DNA of 64,000 nucleotides from Schistocerca nitens (GCF_023898315.1 NC_064616.1:294042934-294106933); one strand, 5' to 3'. Positions 30,653 through 43,202 are shown, counted from the first letter of the stretch. Notes: a model not told the origin generated them from the letters alone. Translations and numbers: made by a program.

Positions 30653-31135
30653 ATGTCAACAGAATTTTACACTTTTGAAACCACATACACAATAAAAAAT
30701 GCACATGAGTTAACAACACTCATCAAAGATGTAAAAATCCCCGGAGAAGCTAGATTTTCCCCATTTGACATTATCATCCTGTTCACAAATATACCTGTTA
30801 AAGAGACAATTGATATTATTAGAAGAAACCTCATCACACACAAAAAACTAACCATACCAGAGATTATAGAGTTGGTAGATCTACTTGAACTAGTACTGTC
30901 CCACAACTACTTTTTATTTTATAATAAAATCTATCAACAGAAAGAAGGCTTAGCTATAGGTAACTGCATGTCAAGTTTCCTAGCTGATATTTTCATCAAC
31001 CACTTAGAAAATAAGTTCTTCAAAGGAGAAAATAAACTTGTTCAAAAAATTGTGTATTACAAGAGATATGTAGATGACACACTACTCTTATTTGATGGCA
31101 CTAAAGATGAACTTGAAGAACTCCTCACATCATAA
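30653..31135 (+). pseudogene. Penelope-like reverse transcriptase, partial
   Basis: A frame of 160 codons: FSPFDIIILFTNIPVKETI (motif A), YNKIYQQKEGLAIGNCMSS with FLADIFINHLE (motif B, in which the usual MGSPLS is altered), and YYKRYVDDTLLLFDG (motif C, YVDD). It is the middle of the enzyme only; the N-terminal third is absent and the frame closes before the thumb region. The following nuclease frame begins about 75 bp downstream in another frame, after remnants of the NFLDLTI motif. Confidence 0.82.
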
Positions 31136-31211
31136 AGTTCACAATAGAACATGAAACAAATCAATCCATAAATTTCTTAGACCTCACAATTGTGAATGAA
31201 CAGCAAGAACA

Positions 31212-31862
31212 TTGCCTTCAAAACCCAAAGCACTAACACAACAAAAAGATACTATCAAAACAATTGCAGTAAATAATGGTTACTCTCTAAAATCAATTGA
31301 TAAACTATCTAGAAAAATTCAGACCAACATCACTCACAAAAACACTGAAAAGAAAACTACCGACACAAAACAAATCTTCACAAGCATTCCATACTTAGGC
31401 ACAGTATCACAGAAAATAGCTAACTTATTCAGAAAAACCAATATTAAAATATCTTTCTCCACAAACAGCAAACTTGGATACCACTTACCTCACACAGTGA
31501 ACACAAGCAAGCCAATAACACAACACAGTGGAATATATAAATTACAATGTAACAGTTGCCCTGCATTTTACATAGGAAAAACTGGAAGAACCTTCCACAC
31601 ACGGTATAAAGAACACACCGACGCCTTTCGACTAAACCATTTTGAAAAATCTACAATAGCTAACCACATGTATATAAATAAACTCAGACTTGACGACATC
31701 CACAACAGCCTAACTGTGCTTCACACAGAACTCAACAGTAAAAAACTTAATCTACTAGAACAGTTAGAAATAATGCTACACAAAGAAAAATATTCCGAAA
31801 ACTTGTTGATTGAACAAACAGAGTTTAACAGCCACAATTTTTTCTACACCTTTAAAAGTTAG
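31212..31862 (+). pseudogene. Penelope-like linker and GIY-YIG nuclease
   Basis: 216 codons. The linker includes IFTSIPYLGTVSQKIANLFR and ISFSTNSKLGYHLPHTV. The nuclease reads GIYKLQCNSCPAFYIGKTGR with TRYKEHTDAFR, and the tail LNLLEQLEIMLHKEKYSENL. All GIY-YIG landmark residues (GIY, YIG, R, H/E) are visible and the tail reaches the usual end, so this domain alone appears whole. The start codon given is only the first ATG in the frame; the true protein would run on from the reverse transcriptase. Confidence 0.82.
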
Positions 31863-32390
31863 TTTTTCCTGAGAAATCAAATCTATAATAGTACAAACAG
31901 CTGACAACCTACAACATGGTGCCAAATAATTATTTTAAAAATACATGTGTATTAGTAATACTATATCATACTATCTTCTGTGACACAAGAAAATCGATTG
32001 TATTTAGAAGTAGAACATCTGTATGAATGAGAATCTTTGGCATGTTTACGTTCTGCTACTACAATGTGCGAAAAAGTGTGTGACTATGTATATATCTCAG
32101 TATGTACTGCAAAATTAAAGATGTGTATTGTGCATACCAACTACACAACAGAAGGAGACATCATACATGGTTGAACTGTAAGTTAGTTTCATATTATTAA
32201 CGCTGTTAAACTTATATCTACAATATACCATGTTGTAACACAAAAATGTAATATCAACAGGCAAACAACTAAAAGAACCTGATGTAAATCACTAAAAAGC
32301 ACCTGAAGATGAGCCTCCAGGGCTCGAAATGCATAGTACAGTAAATAAACGCAACTTGTGACTGAAGGCGGTTTATTTATGAATGAGCTG

Positions 32391-33268
32391 TGTAATGAAA
32401 CAAGTCAGCTAGCTGCAACGCAGGTGCAACCAGTACGGAGGAGTATCTGTGAAGAGTCAGACTAACCTGTAATTCCTGAAGAGGAGCAGCAGCCTTTTCA
32501 GAAGTTGCAGGAGCGTAGTTGACTGATCTGGTCGTGCAACATTAGCCAACATGATCTTCTTGTACTAATACTACGAATGGCCGGAAGCAAAGGGAAACTA
32601 TAGCCGTGCATTTTCTCTCCCGGGGGCATGCTGTCATACTGTATGATTAAATGATGACGGAACCCTTTCAGGTAAAGTATCCTAGTGGAAAAGTAGTCCT
32701 CCGTATGGACGGGGACTACTCAGGAGAATGTCGACGTCAGGAAAAACAAAACTAAGAGGTTTCTTCATCTTTAGTTTTCTGAAACTATTTTGATAAGATG
32801 CTGTACTCACTGGAATTGTCATAAATATCCTGAAAGCTATTCCGACGTTTGGATAAGCAACTTCTGACCCACACTTCGAAAATACAAACTACTTCATGCA
32901 GAAATAGCAAGCTGTGACAATGCTCTTCATCATCTCTTACTACTGGATTTTTTAAGCCGCTATTTCGTTAACTAGCTCGGCTCTTTCAATATTTATGTTA
33001 CGTTTGACACCAAAATCGGTATTTTCAAAGTAAGATACAGTCTCTCGATTAAGATGTTAACAGGAAATTAAAGTGAGATGAAATGTTAAGTTATGTGTGA
33101 GACCTATTTCCCATTTCACTTATTATTCTATCAATTAATTTGAAGTGCTGTAGCTTAGACAGTTTCACTCCAGTCCTCATTTGGCAGAAATCGGTATTAA
33201 TCGGACACCCACGGTCAAATAATATTTTTGCTTCAGCACCCACACGGCAACCTTTGAGGTGCTACAAC
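32391..33268. other. No gene recognised
   Basis: No protein or repeat recognised. Confidence 0.5.
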
Positions 33269-33278
33269 ATTTAGCGAA

Positions 33279-34052
33279 AAATGTTGATGTTTTTAGGGCA
33301 GCAACCAGCCACAAATTTACTTTGAGTTCCTTTATTCAAAGGAAACCGTTACCGGTTTCGAATCGTTGCGATTCATCATCAGACGGATTTACACGCTTTC
33401 TTTCTACATTTGGTGTGTTTTTATAGATAAATTGTCCTAAAATATAAATAAAACATAATTACAAACACGCCACACACAGATGGTTACGTTGCAGATTTTC
33501 GTTGCATGTGACTTAGGTGAAACGTCGGCTTCGAGTGATTGTTTCTATAACGTTCATCCAATCGATGTAAATGCATTTCACCTGCATCTTCGTTGTTGCA
33601 CACGTAATAGTTCTCACTGTACACTTTAGATTTGTCGCTGAGATCATTTCAACCACGCACCACATGTTTTGGTACATACAAAGAGCTTACAAACATATGG
33701 GTGTCACAGATGCTATGATATATCGTAACATTTGACGATGATGTCCTATGTTTGGAAAGGATCATATATTCTTTTACAAAACTGTAATGTCTTTTACATT
33801 AGTACACAGAGATTGAAATATATTTTTTTAATCTGTTATTGCTAATTTAATTATAAAGTTTGTAATTATGTTTTATTTATATTTTAGGACAATTTATCTA
33901 TAAAAACACACCAAATGTAGAACCGGTAACGGTTTCCTTTGAATAAAGGAACTCAAAGTAAATTTGTGGCTGGTTGCTGCCCTAAAAACATCAACATTTG
34001 TCTTCAAAAACAGCCACGGTCTCCAACATGTCATCATATGACAAAATTGCAT
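33279..34052. mobile_element. Discrete insertion with long inverted repeats
   Basis: A 774-bp block flanked by the 10-bp direct repeat 'atttagcgaa' (33269-33278 and 34053-34062). Its arms are inverted copies: left 33279-33466 (188 bp) and right 33858-33999 (142 bp), identical over the shared part as far as I can compare. The right arm lacks one 46-bp segment of the left arm (about 33358-33403). The core (33467-33857) has no recognisable protein, and 53 bp follows the right arm. Inverted terminal copies with variable-length target duplications are known for Penelope-like elements, so this may be a non-autonomous member, but no family protein confirms it. Confidence 0.7.
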
Positions 34053-34263
34053 ATTTAGCGAAGTTGCAGCAAAACCTCCATTACTGAACATGAGCTATCT
34101 GCGTTGTCGGTACTGTTGACACATAACTCATGTGACACTTGTTCAATAGTAATAATTCCTTTATGATGCTACTTGAAAATAATGACAACAGCGTACGTTT
34201 ACAGTCCCGGGCTCAGGGACAGGGAAGGTCAACTCACGCACCGCTTCCGGTTACTTTCAAATA

Positions 34264-34317
34264 TTGTGTGTGTGTGTGTGTGTGGCGGGGGGTGGGGGGA
34301 TTCAGTTTTTTCGCCCC
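34264..34317 (+). repeat. (GT)n then G-rich tract
   Basis: About ten GT units (34264-34284) followed by a G-rich run ('gcggggggtgggggga'). Low-complexity sequence just outside the LTR element. Confidence 0.85.
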
Positions 34318-34345
34318 CTATGTGGTTGCTGCCTTGGCGAGGGCC

Positions 34346-35057
34346 TATAAAATAAATAAAATAAAATATAATAAATAAAATATTTCAATTATTCACTATT
34401 TGTGATGTATATGATTGTGATTGGTTGTAATTGATATTTCCTTATCTGGAACGTGGGCGTTTAATTATTCGGAATCAGACGCTTGACAATGGCTATTTGG
34501 TAAAGGCAATGTTACTCGTAGTTGACCGTGAAATAAAACTGAAATAATCGGACTTCGTAATTAAATCGTTTCCAAAGACTGCTGCGGTAGGTACGGACTC
34601 ATAATCTAATCTCAATATTACAATGATTTGCCAGCCATGCCAATACGTCGTACAGAGGTGATTGTCTACTGAACATAAAAAAGTTACATAGTTAGTTAAA
34701 TCAGATATATTCAATGAAATTGCCTACAGTTCATAATCCTACTTACTTTTACAAATACAAATTCTTTTCAGAATCGAGTGCCTAGTGTGGTTGCAACTCG
34801 CAGTATTCTTCTATAGCATGAATATATGGCGGTGTGCCAGACAATAAAATAAAATACGTGCTTCTCGCACCACTTCTACCAGAGCTCTCCCCTCTTAATC
34901 AAACATAAGGGTAACGTAATTATGCTTTTGTTTTATCAGCGACACAGCGCTGCAGTTGTGTGCCATAGGCTTTATTTATTTGTCACTGATTATTTATTTA
35001 ATTAATATTTCGCGTTTCCGCGGAAACTCACGCTCGGCATGCAAATGTGCCTTTATA
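34346..35057 (-). repeat. 3' LTR of the Ty3/gypsy-type element
   Basis: 712 bp, beginning TATAAAGGCAC on the minus strand and ending in an AT-rich stretch. It is nearly identical to 43203-43899 over most of its length. Confidence 0.92.
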
Positions 35058-37020
35058 TTGCCCCCTGAATTGCGAGGCGAAAGGACACACCTGCAGGCGA
35101 GCAATACACCTAAAGGCACAAGAAAATCTAAGTTATCTACAATTATTTACATGACTTACATTACACACATTATACACATTATGTACAAAATTTGAATGAC
35201 GCGGGTGCGCCGTAAAAGTTCTTATGTTGGCAGATAGAGTGCGCGCATGCGCAGAAGCGTCTGTGTGACTCCGGCACTGCCGTTATATTGTACAGTTAGA
35301 TCACGCGGCACAGTATTGCAGTTCATATTGTTCGTGTGCGCGCGTTTCTAAATCGTTGCACAAAGAAAATATTCAAGCAAGATTTCATATGAAGACTACA
35401 TTCTATGACAGGTAACTTAGTTTTAAATTTACAATATTTGTTATAACACAATACAACTTAGATTGTTGAATGTTTCTTAGTTACATAGTATTGTTTTGAA
35501 ATACTTCAAAGAAAAATGTCCGTATGTTTCAGGTGCGTTGACCTATACACATCGTGACGTTATTTCAGTTCATATTCACCTGCTGCACAATAATTTTTTT
35601 ACAGGTTAGTGTCGTCGTGGTAAAGTTTTTTGATCACAGTAACATCGTTGTATAACAACGTGATTAATACATAAGCGTGTCCATTTCCCATTTCCATTAT
35701 AGTCGTTGTGCTACAGTTCGTTGTGACAAAAAGCATTGTTTATTACAGATCTGACGTGACCCGTCGAGTAATTGGTCCACGTGCAGTTCGTTTTTTACAT
35801 TCCGTGGAAGCTTGGTTGCAGAACCTCGGACGGCACATAGCTGGCGTCGATCCTTGGACAGTCCAGGTAAGAGTGTCCGTCACATTTCGAGAACATTTCA
35901 TTCCCTGAAGTTCCAACCAAAATTCTTCCACCCGTCGTGTTGTTTTCTGGACAGGCACTTTGTGTCCATTTAATCCAGTTAACATCTTGAAGTTAGGTAC
36001 TGTAGTAATGTCACTAGACGATGCACGAATTATGCACTTCACATTTTCAGTTTTTTTTTGCTGAATATAGCTCACCTAAATGTTCGTAGTTATTAATCAA
36101 AGAAATGGTTCATCGCGTTTACATAGGTACGATGCATAATGAATGGCATTAACCGTTTCTTTCATATAGGTTTCTGCGTGGTTGCAGAGTTAGTAATGTT
36201 CGTTAATGTCCGTGAACAGTGGTTCACTATGCAATGTCTTTTTGGCACTCGTTTTGTTCCAATTGTTTACATAGTAACAGTTACATTATACATCATTGAA
36301 AGAAAAATAAACATGAGTAATCGTACATATACACGTCACATATTTTCTTAGCATAAACATAATTCAGTTGCACATAAACATGTTTACATCATCATTACAT
36401 AGCTATGGGTTATTACATTGTGTCACATTTGATTACATGAATTGCAGATATTGACGTCCTCTTTATCGGTTTTGCTGGAATTTTATCGATGTTTATTTTA
36501 TGATGTCATCTGAAATTAAGATTGGTTAGACACAACATTCATTACATCAGTAGGCAGGACCAGGCATTTTCACTACTCAATAAATATTCAAAATAATAAG
36601 AGACGGAAAACTGTTCGATTCCTCGCGTTTTGTGCGTGTGTGTATAGTGTCTGTGTGGCCTTGACTACTGATAGATGCTTTTCGTGTTGAGAGATGTGCG
36701 TCTAATCTATTTTTCGAAGTAAAAGATCGCTTCACAGATGACGTCTGTCGGTTCGTCAGGTGTCATACCAAGTCAGTGGTACCTACAGTAACAAATGTTT
36801 CGTGAAAAATTAATATATCATTCACTGCTACGTAAACATAAATTTTATTTTAATATTCCGTCTTCCAGGTGGTGGCGCGCGCTGAAAGAAGAGTTCTTCT
36901 GCCTTCAACTGCGTCACTGGAACCACTGAAATTAAAATTTCTATACTACTTATTATCTGTGTTGTAGCAACAGAGTTTTTCGAGTTGCTTAGCAATGTTT
37001 TGATGGGTATGACTTTGACA
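35058..37020 (-). other. LTR-element interior without a recognised gene
   Basis: About 2 kb lies between the end of pol and the 3' LTR. I see no envelope-like or other recognisable protein; open frames are short. Long untranslated regions at this place occur in some gypsy lineages. Confidence 0.5.
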
Positions 37021-40000
37021 TTATTCCGCATGAAATGCTCTAAGATCTCGGTGTGCGTATAGCCCAATAATTTTGTTAGTTCTACGATGTTGTAACAGAT
37101 ACGCACCAGGATGCGGTATGTTAATAATTATATAAGGTCCTTCATATAGGAGACGCCACTTAGCGTTGCGTCGTTTTAGTGCTACAGATTTATGATGAGT
37201 ACGAAGTAGTACAAGCATTCCTACCTCGAATTTTTGTTTTCTTTTTATTGTGTTTCTGTGATGTTTGTTTCGTATCTGTGCGTGATGTGTCAGCGTAGTC
37301 AAAACTTCTTTTATTTTCTGTTCTGGTGTGATTTCCTTGTCTGACAACTTAGGTAATGGTTCTATCCACTGATCGTTCTGTTTGCAATTGAACATGATCT
37401 CGTTAGGTGTGTAATTTGTATCGTAAATATTTAAGTTATTGTGTACGTCTTCGAAAAGACTTAGGTAGGACACCCAATTAGTATGTTTTGATGAAATATA
37501 GGTCCTCATGAATCGGTTTAATTCTCGGAAAAGTCTCTCAGTCGCGTTACATTGTGGACTAAACCTCGAAATAAATATACTTTTAATGTTATTGTCCTTC
37601 AAGAAATTTCTCCATTTGTACCCAGAGTAGTATGCTGCATTATCTGACAGAATTGCTTTAGGTTTTCCCACGTGCGTCAGGTAATCACTTGAGAATCTTC
37701 GTATTATAGCACTTGCAGTGGCGGATTTTAAAGCATAAAGTTTTACATGTTTAGAAAATATATCGTAAAAAGCTAAGATATATTTGACGCCTCCAGAGCT
37801 TGCTGGATGCGGTCCACTGATGTCAGTACACAGAATTTCCAGGGGTTTACTGGGTAAAATAGAATGTAAATCTGTTTTTGTGGATAAATTCTGAGGTTTT
37901 GATTTTTGACATATGACACATGTTTTCAGTTCCCTGTAAATTTTTCTTCTCATATTGCTAAAATAACAGTATGTGCTGATCTTTGCTAAACACTTTTTCG
38001 TCCCATAATGACCCCAAACTAAGTGTGTGTGCCAAATCAGATTACGTTCAGACTCTTTGGGAATGCATACACACCAGTTAGTAGCATTTGGATGTCGGCG
38101 ATAAAATAACACATCATTGTGTAACTTGTAATACTTAGTCAAAGGATGATTGTGTTTTTCTACCAGTAATGTTATTATCTTATACCAGTGAGGATCAGAT
38201 TTTTGTAATTCAGCCATGTTTCTGCACATATCAATATAATATTGGTGATACTGCTTATCTTGCATTAAGAGAATCCTGTAGTCATTTACATTTTCCAAGT
38301 CACTGTTGGTATCATTCATACCTTGTGGAAGTCTAGACAAAGCGTCTGCAATGGTGTTGTCCTTACCTCTTATGTATTTAATTTCAAAAGAGTAGTTCTG
38401 AAGTGTAACTGCCCATCGTGATAGTCTAGGATGTACAAGTTTACAAGTTAACAAAAATGTCAGGGCCTGGTGGTCAGTGTAAATTACTGTATGTTTTCTA
38501 AATAAATAATAATTGAATTTCTTGAATGCCCATACTATGGAAAGTGTTTCTAACTCAGTAGTGGAGTATGTACGCTCACATTCAGATAAAGTACGACTCG
38601 CAAACCCAATAATTCTTATCTGTTCCTTTTCTTTATTCTTTACAACTTGAAATAAGCAACATCCCAAGCCAGTACGTGAAGCGTCACAAGTCATACAAAA
38701 ATCTAAATTGAAATCTGGATGGCTCAATAAGTTTGCATTCACTAAGGCATGTTTAATTGTATTAAAGTCATTCTGGCACTGTTCTGACCAGATCCAAACT
38801 TGATTCTTTCTGAGTAGATTTAGCAGATGTTTACTGTTCAAAAGTGGTTGTGGCAAAAAACGTCTGAAAAATGAACATAGCCCAAGGAATGATTTTAACT
38901 GCTTTTTAGTTCGAGGGCTAGGAAAGTTTCTGATAGCATCTAATTTACTGGGATCAGGACGTATGCCCTGTGAATTAATGATATGTCCTAAATATTTTAT
39001 CTCACTGCAACCAAACTTTGATTTTCTAAGATTGGCTGTGACTCCAGCTTGTGCAAATTTTTTTTAAATTCCTTGAAGTGTGTCAACGTGTTCATTCCAA
39101 GACTGTGTAGCTATCAGTATATCATCTACATAGTGTGTGACTGTCTCAACTAAATCGTCGCCAAGCACGGTATCCAGGGCTGTAATGAATACCCCAGAAC
39201 TGACATTCAGTCCGAAAGGTAGAACACAAAACTGATAGGTTCGCCCCCCGAACATAAATGCAGTATATTTCCGAGAATCAGGAGTGATACCCACCTGCCA
39301 AAATGAATTAGCGAGATCTATTGTGGAAAAATATTTTGCATCTAGAAATTTCTGTAATTGCTCTTCTAAATTTTCGGGTTTTGTGTGAACTGGTAAAATT
39401 ATTTCATTAATTGCTCGTGCGTCTAACACTAACCTAATGCTTCCATTTGATTTTTTGACAACAAGTAGAGGACTACAGTAAGGTGAGGTGGATGGTTCAA
39501 TGACCTTCCAGTCTAACATTTGTTTTAATTCTTGCCACACAGCAGGTCGTTGAGATAACGGTACGTTATATGTCTTGTGGTAGAAGATCTTGTGAGGCTT
39601 AACTTCAATCTTGTACACATACGTGTTGATAACACCTATTCGTTTGGTAAAAACTTGTAAATATTTGGATAACACTTCCTGTAGTTTTATACGTTCATGT
39701 GCACTGAGAGCTGTAGCTTCATTTATCTTATGATCAAGCAATGTTTTCAAGTCCATTAGCTCTGTGTCAGATGAGTGTGTGTGCGTGTCTTGAATGTCAT
39801 TGTCAAGTACTAACTGAACCTTGTACCCTGTACAGTGTTTGTCATGCTTTAGAGTTCTCCTGTCCAAATCAATAATAATTACACTGCCTTTATCCTTTAA
39901 AATACATTTACCTTTGGAGAAGTCTATAATGCAGTCCTTCTCGCTCATAATATCTATTCCTAATATGCAATTTGTCACAAGGTTTTGTACAACCAGGAAT

Positions 40001-40449
40001 GGCCATTGTACGGTTCCATTACCTATTTTAATGTTTACAAAAACTTGCTTCGTAACCCTACATGACTTATTACCTAGTGCAGTAGTTATTTTACAGTTTT
40101 GGGCAGGAAACTCAGGCACGGGTTCCAATTCACACATCTTTTTATAGAAATTAAAAGACAAAACGCTCACAGCTGCACCTGTATCTAGGATAATAGTAGT
40201 TGGAATCCCACCTACTACACCAGTAGTAGATGCTAAAACAATTTCATTTGTGTTTGAACGACATTGTGTACTGTCTTGCAAAAGTTCATCTGATATATTG
40301 TTATTGTGGTTGTATCTTATAAATAAAACAGGTAATTTTTGTTTAGAGTTATTCGGCATATCATTATTCTGTTGTTCAAGTGTGGTGTCAAATAACTGAT
40401 TAACATTGAAGTCGCCCCCCAAGAATTCTGCAGCCACGACCTGGGGCAT
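37021..40449 (-). pseudogene. pol region of the LTR element
   Basis: In order from the 5' side: an aspartic protease-like region (LDTGAAVSVLS), reverse transcriptase with the YVDD box, RNase H, and integrase with an HHCC-type zinc region and a catalytic core. The order protease, reverse transcriptase, RNase H, integrase assigns it to Ty3/gypsy rather than Ty1/copia. It is not continuous in this copy. Confidence 0.9.
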
Positions 40450-40463
40450 AGAAGTGACTGTTT

Positions 40464-42662
40464 CTAGTTTGTCGGATTAGCATTTGTACTAGGTACTGAC
40501 ACAGATTGAGGTTGTGTATCAGGTGTCATTTCTATTATATTCACATTCGGATATTGCCTATTGTGATCTCCAAACTTTTGCGGTTGTTGTTGCTGTTGCG
40601 CATTATAACTTACCTGTCGGTCGTAAGGTATGCTCCAATTTTGTCCTGGTGGCTGCTGTGGTAAAGCAGTGTTTGAATGAAAGTACTGATCGTTACGAGT
40701 CCAGCCTTGACGCTGTCTTGGCTCGTAGTTATTATTATTTCTATTTGTGCTTTTGTCGTTCCCTTTGTATCCGTTGTTACCGTTGTAGTTATTACCGCGG
40801 TGCCTTTTGTATGGATTGCCGCATGAAGTGTTATTACTGTTGTAACTATTGTTTGTATTGGAATACGCGTGTTGATTTTGATTTCCGTATTGAGACGGCA
40901 TGTGAGTTTGCTGTTTTTGCTGTACCGCGTATCCAACTGTGGGCGCGCCAGAATTGAGTTGGCAAGCCTGCATGTTTTGCATTCCACTAGTGTAAACATT
41001 GTGGCTGCTGTTTTGCTGCGCGAAGCGCTGATCTTCAAGTAACATGTCAACCGAATCTAAAGCTGTTAAGAAATAATCTGAATCGTCATCCGGGATATGT
41101 AGGAGTTTTTCTTTAATGTTGAAAGGCAATTTGGCCTTCAACGCACGGAGTATATCGCGTGTTGCGACTGGTTCGTCTAAAAAGTGTCCCATGTTCAAGT
41201 ATTTTTCAAAATATCTGCGTAAGTTGCCATTTTTACTGTTAAAAATTTCAGGTTCTAGAATTTGTCTTCTGAGTCGCTCCTGGACGGATTGCGACCAGAA
41301 TTTGTTCAGAAAAGCACGCTCAAACTCACTGTACGTGGTACATACGTCAGCTTGACTGTATGCCCAGACAGCTGCATCGCCTTGGATGTAACCGACAATA
41401 TATGAAATCTTTTTCCGGTCACTCCAAGTGCGTGGAAATGCGTTACTAAAAGATTTAAGAAAAATCACCGGATGAATGGTTCGTTTTTCTGGGATAAAAA
41501 TCTGAAATTGCCTGTGTTTCATTAAGCTTTCTTCTTCCTTCGCATTGTGATATGGATTTATTCCACTGTAATTACTGCTATGTTCAGCTGGCGAGTAATT
41601 ACGATAATGTTGCTGTGGTTTACCATGATAATAGCTTGTGTTTGTGTTTGCACATCGTGGTATGTATTGTAGTCGTGGTGTGTTTTGTTCTTGTGTGTTT
41701 GTCGTGTGCGGTATGTGTGTGTCATACTCGAATGTATATTGGTTCCTGAACTGTGCATTTTGACTGATATTTTCGTTACATTCAGTCTGTGGTCGATCGG
41801 TGAATTCTCTCATGGGTGCAGTGACGGATTGTACTGCATCACTGATCAGCTGTTTGTTATTAGTCATGTATTCCGCTACGGAGTCGTGCACAATTGTTGG
41901 TAAATTTTCACGTAAGCATCTATCAAAATGTTTGTCTTTGTTCACTACCCAATCATGAAATTCTTTATTAATGTTTTGAAAATGAGCTGTGGCATCAGAT
42001 TGTAAGATGTCAGTCAGGTGTTGTTCAACATTGTCAAATTTATTCTGCACGTCAGTAATTCGTCTTTCAAGGTTGTCGTGCACTAAAGGATATGTTTGAA
42101 TTTGTTCAGTAAGAACTTCACACGTGACATTAAGGTTTTTTACTTGTGTCTGTAAAAGTGCTACGTCAGTTGTAGTCTTTTCTTGTCTCGTATTAAGCTG
42201 GGAAAATTTAGTACTGAGTTCATTCATCTGTTTGGTCAGTGTGGCGTCTATAAGTTCCACACGTTTACATAAAGTGTCATTACCTGTCTTGAGTGCTATG
42301 AGGTCAGATTTAATTTCGTCATTTTGTGTCTTTAAGGTTGCCATGTTCTCCGCGTTCTGTTTCATTAACATTTGTAACATGTCGGCAATGTTTACCGTTT
42401 GCAAGGTCTGTGCCCCCGCCGCGTCATTAGACGTGACGTCATGCATTAACATGGGCTCTGACTGAGACTTTGAAATTTTTCTGGTGGACGGGCTATTGTC
42501 AAAATTTCCGTCAACACTTGCGTCAGTGTTTGATAAATCGTCACTACCGGTTGCTGTCGTAAAGTCATTTTCTAACATTTGTCTCTCGTCCGAGTCGGAT
42601 TGTGTCTGAATAGTACGTCTTTGCTGTTCCATTTTTGCGTATTGATTTCTAGTTATTACCAT
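40464..42662 (-). CDS. gag-like protein of the LTR element
   Basis: A frame of 732 codons upstream of pol in the same orientation. The N-terminal half is rich in polar and charged residues and probably forms a coiled coil (many spaced L/N/T/Q with ALKTGNDTL, NELSTKFSQLN). The centre (about residues 380-560) has a capsid-like retrotransposon gag region (TWSDRKKISYIVGYIQGDAA, SEFERAFLNKFWSQS). The C-terminal ~170 residues are rich in N, Q, Y and G. No CCHC zinc knuckle is evident. In such families pol is usually made by frameshift or read-through from gag. Element gene, not a host gene. Confidence 0.85.
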   Translation of the reverse strand: MVITRNQYAKMEQQRRTIQTQSDSDERQMLENDFTTATGSDDLSNTDASVDGNFDNSPSTRKISKSQSEPMLMHDVTSNDAAGAQTLQTVNIADMLQMLMKQNAENMATLKTQNDEIKSDLIALKTGNDTLCKRVELIDATLTKQMNELSTKFSQLNTRQEKTTTDVALLQTQVKNLNVTCEVLTEQIQTYPLVHDNLERRITDVQNKFDNVEQHLTDILQSDATAHFQNINKEFHDWVVNKDKHFDRCLRENLPTIVHDSVAEYMTNNKQLISDAVQSVTAPMREFTDRPQTECNENISQNAQFRNQYTFEYDTHIPHTTNTQEQNTPRLQYIPRCANTNTSYYHGKPQQHYRNYSPAEHSSNYSGINPYHNAKEEESLMKHRQFQIFIPEKRTIHPVIFLKSFSNAFPRTWSDRKKISYIVGYIQGDAAVWAYSQADVCTTYSEFERAFLNKFWSQSVQERLRRQILEPEIFNSKNGNLRRYFEKYLNMGHFLDEPVATRDILRALKAKLPFNIKEKLLHIPDDDSDYFLTALDSVDMLLEDQRFAQQNSSHNVYTSGMQNMQACQLNSGAPTVGYAVQQKQQTHMPSQYGNQNQHAYSNTNNSYNSNNTSCGNPYKRHRGNNYNGNNGYKGNDKSTNRNNNNYEPRQRQGWTRNDQYFHSNTALPQQPPGQNWSIPYDRQVSYNAQQQQQPQKFGDHNRQYPNVNIIEMTPDTQPQSVSVPSTNANPTN

Positions 42663-43202
42663 GCCACACGTGATATATGTTTCAAGAAAATATTTGACAC
42701 TGATTTTAAAATAAGATGCAGTTGAGCATGAATCGCTCGTAGCAACAATGGCTGTCCGTTAATTTAAAAATATAAACTGAATTTGAGATTATTGGTAATG
42801 GCTGCTGGCCATGTTACATCATATCGTACAGAAGTCGGCCATATTGTACACTCGTGTATTGGTATTGTTGCATACGTTATTGTTTAGGGAAAAGTACTGA
42901 GAATGGAATTTATTACTGAAAACTGTTATGCGCGAAAGAAACACTACAGAATTTACTGAAAAGCTAATACACTGAATTTATATGTCTGGTCAAGCCTGCT
43001 AATGCAAAGATGCTGCGTCTTACCTTATTTTGCTGGAAGTTTCATTGCGTCTTCCGGCAAAACTTTAGAATTGGAAAATATCTTCAGATTTTTGTTATCT
43101 CTCATACATTCACGTCCAGGTCCAGAAAGTTGATTTTTGACATGAAACAAAAAGAACAATGTAACAAATGACAAAATAACAAGTCCGACACGCAGTCGCC
43201 AA

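Larger units (their letters stand above)
30653..32390 (+). mobile_element. Penelope-like element 3
   Basis: Plus-strand Penelope-like element with reverse transcriptase (30653-31135), GIY-YIG nuclease (31212-31862) and about 500 bp of 3' DNA. Near the 3' end, at 32303-32329, lies CTGAAGA-hairpin-GAAA, followed by 'cagtaaataaacgcaac'. The 5' part of the reverse transcriptase is missing. The wording is closer to element 1 than to element 2. Confidence 0.82.

Noticed and set aside
34493-34714. 73-codon ORF repeated at 43335-43556, which looked like a conserved small protein
   Set aside because: Both copies lie in the two LTRs of one element, so their identity follows from LTR duplication and not from protein selection.
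42124-42465. Plus-strand ORFs across 40.5-42.5 kb, including cysteine- and tyrosine-rich ones
   Set aside because: Antisense shadows of the LTR element's gag frame.
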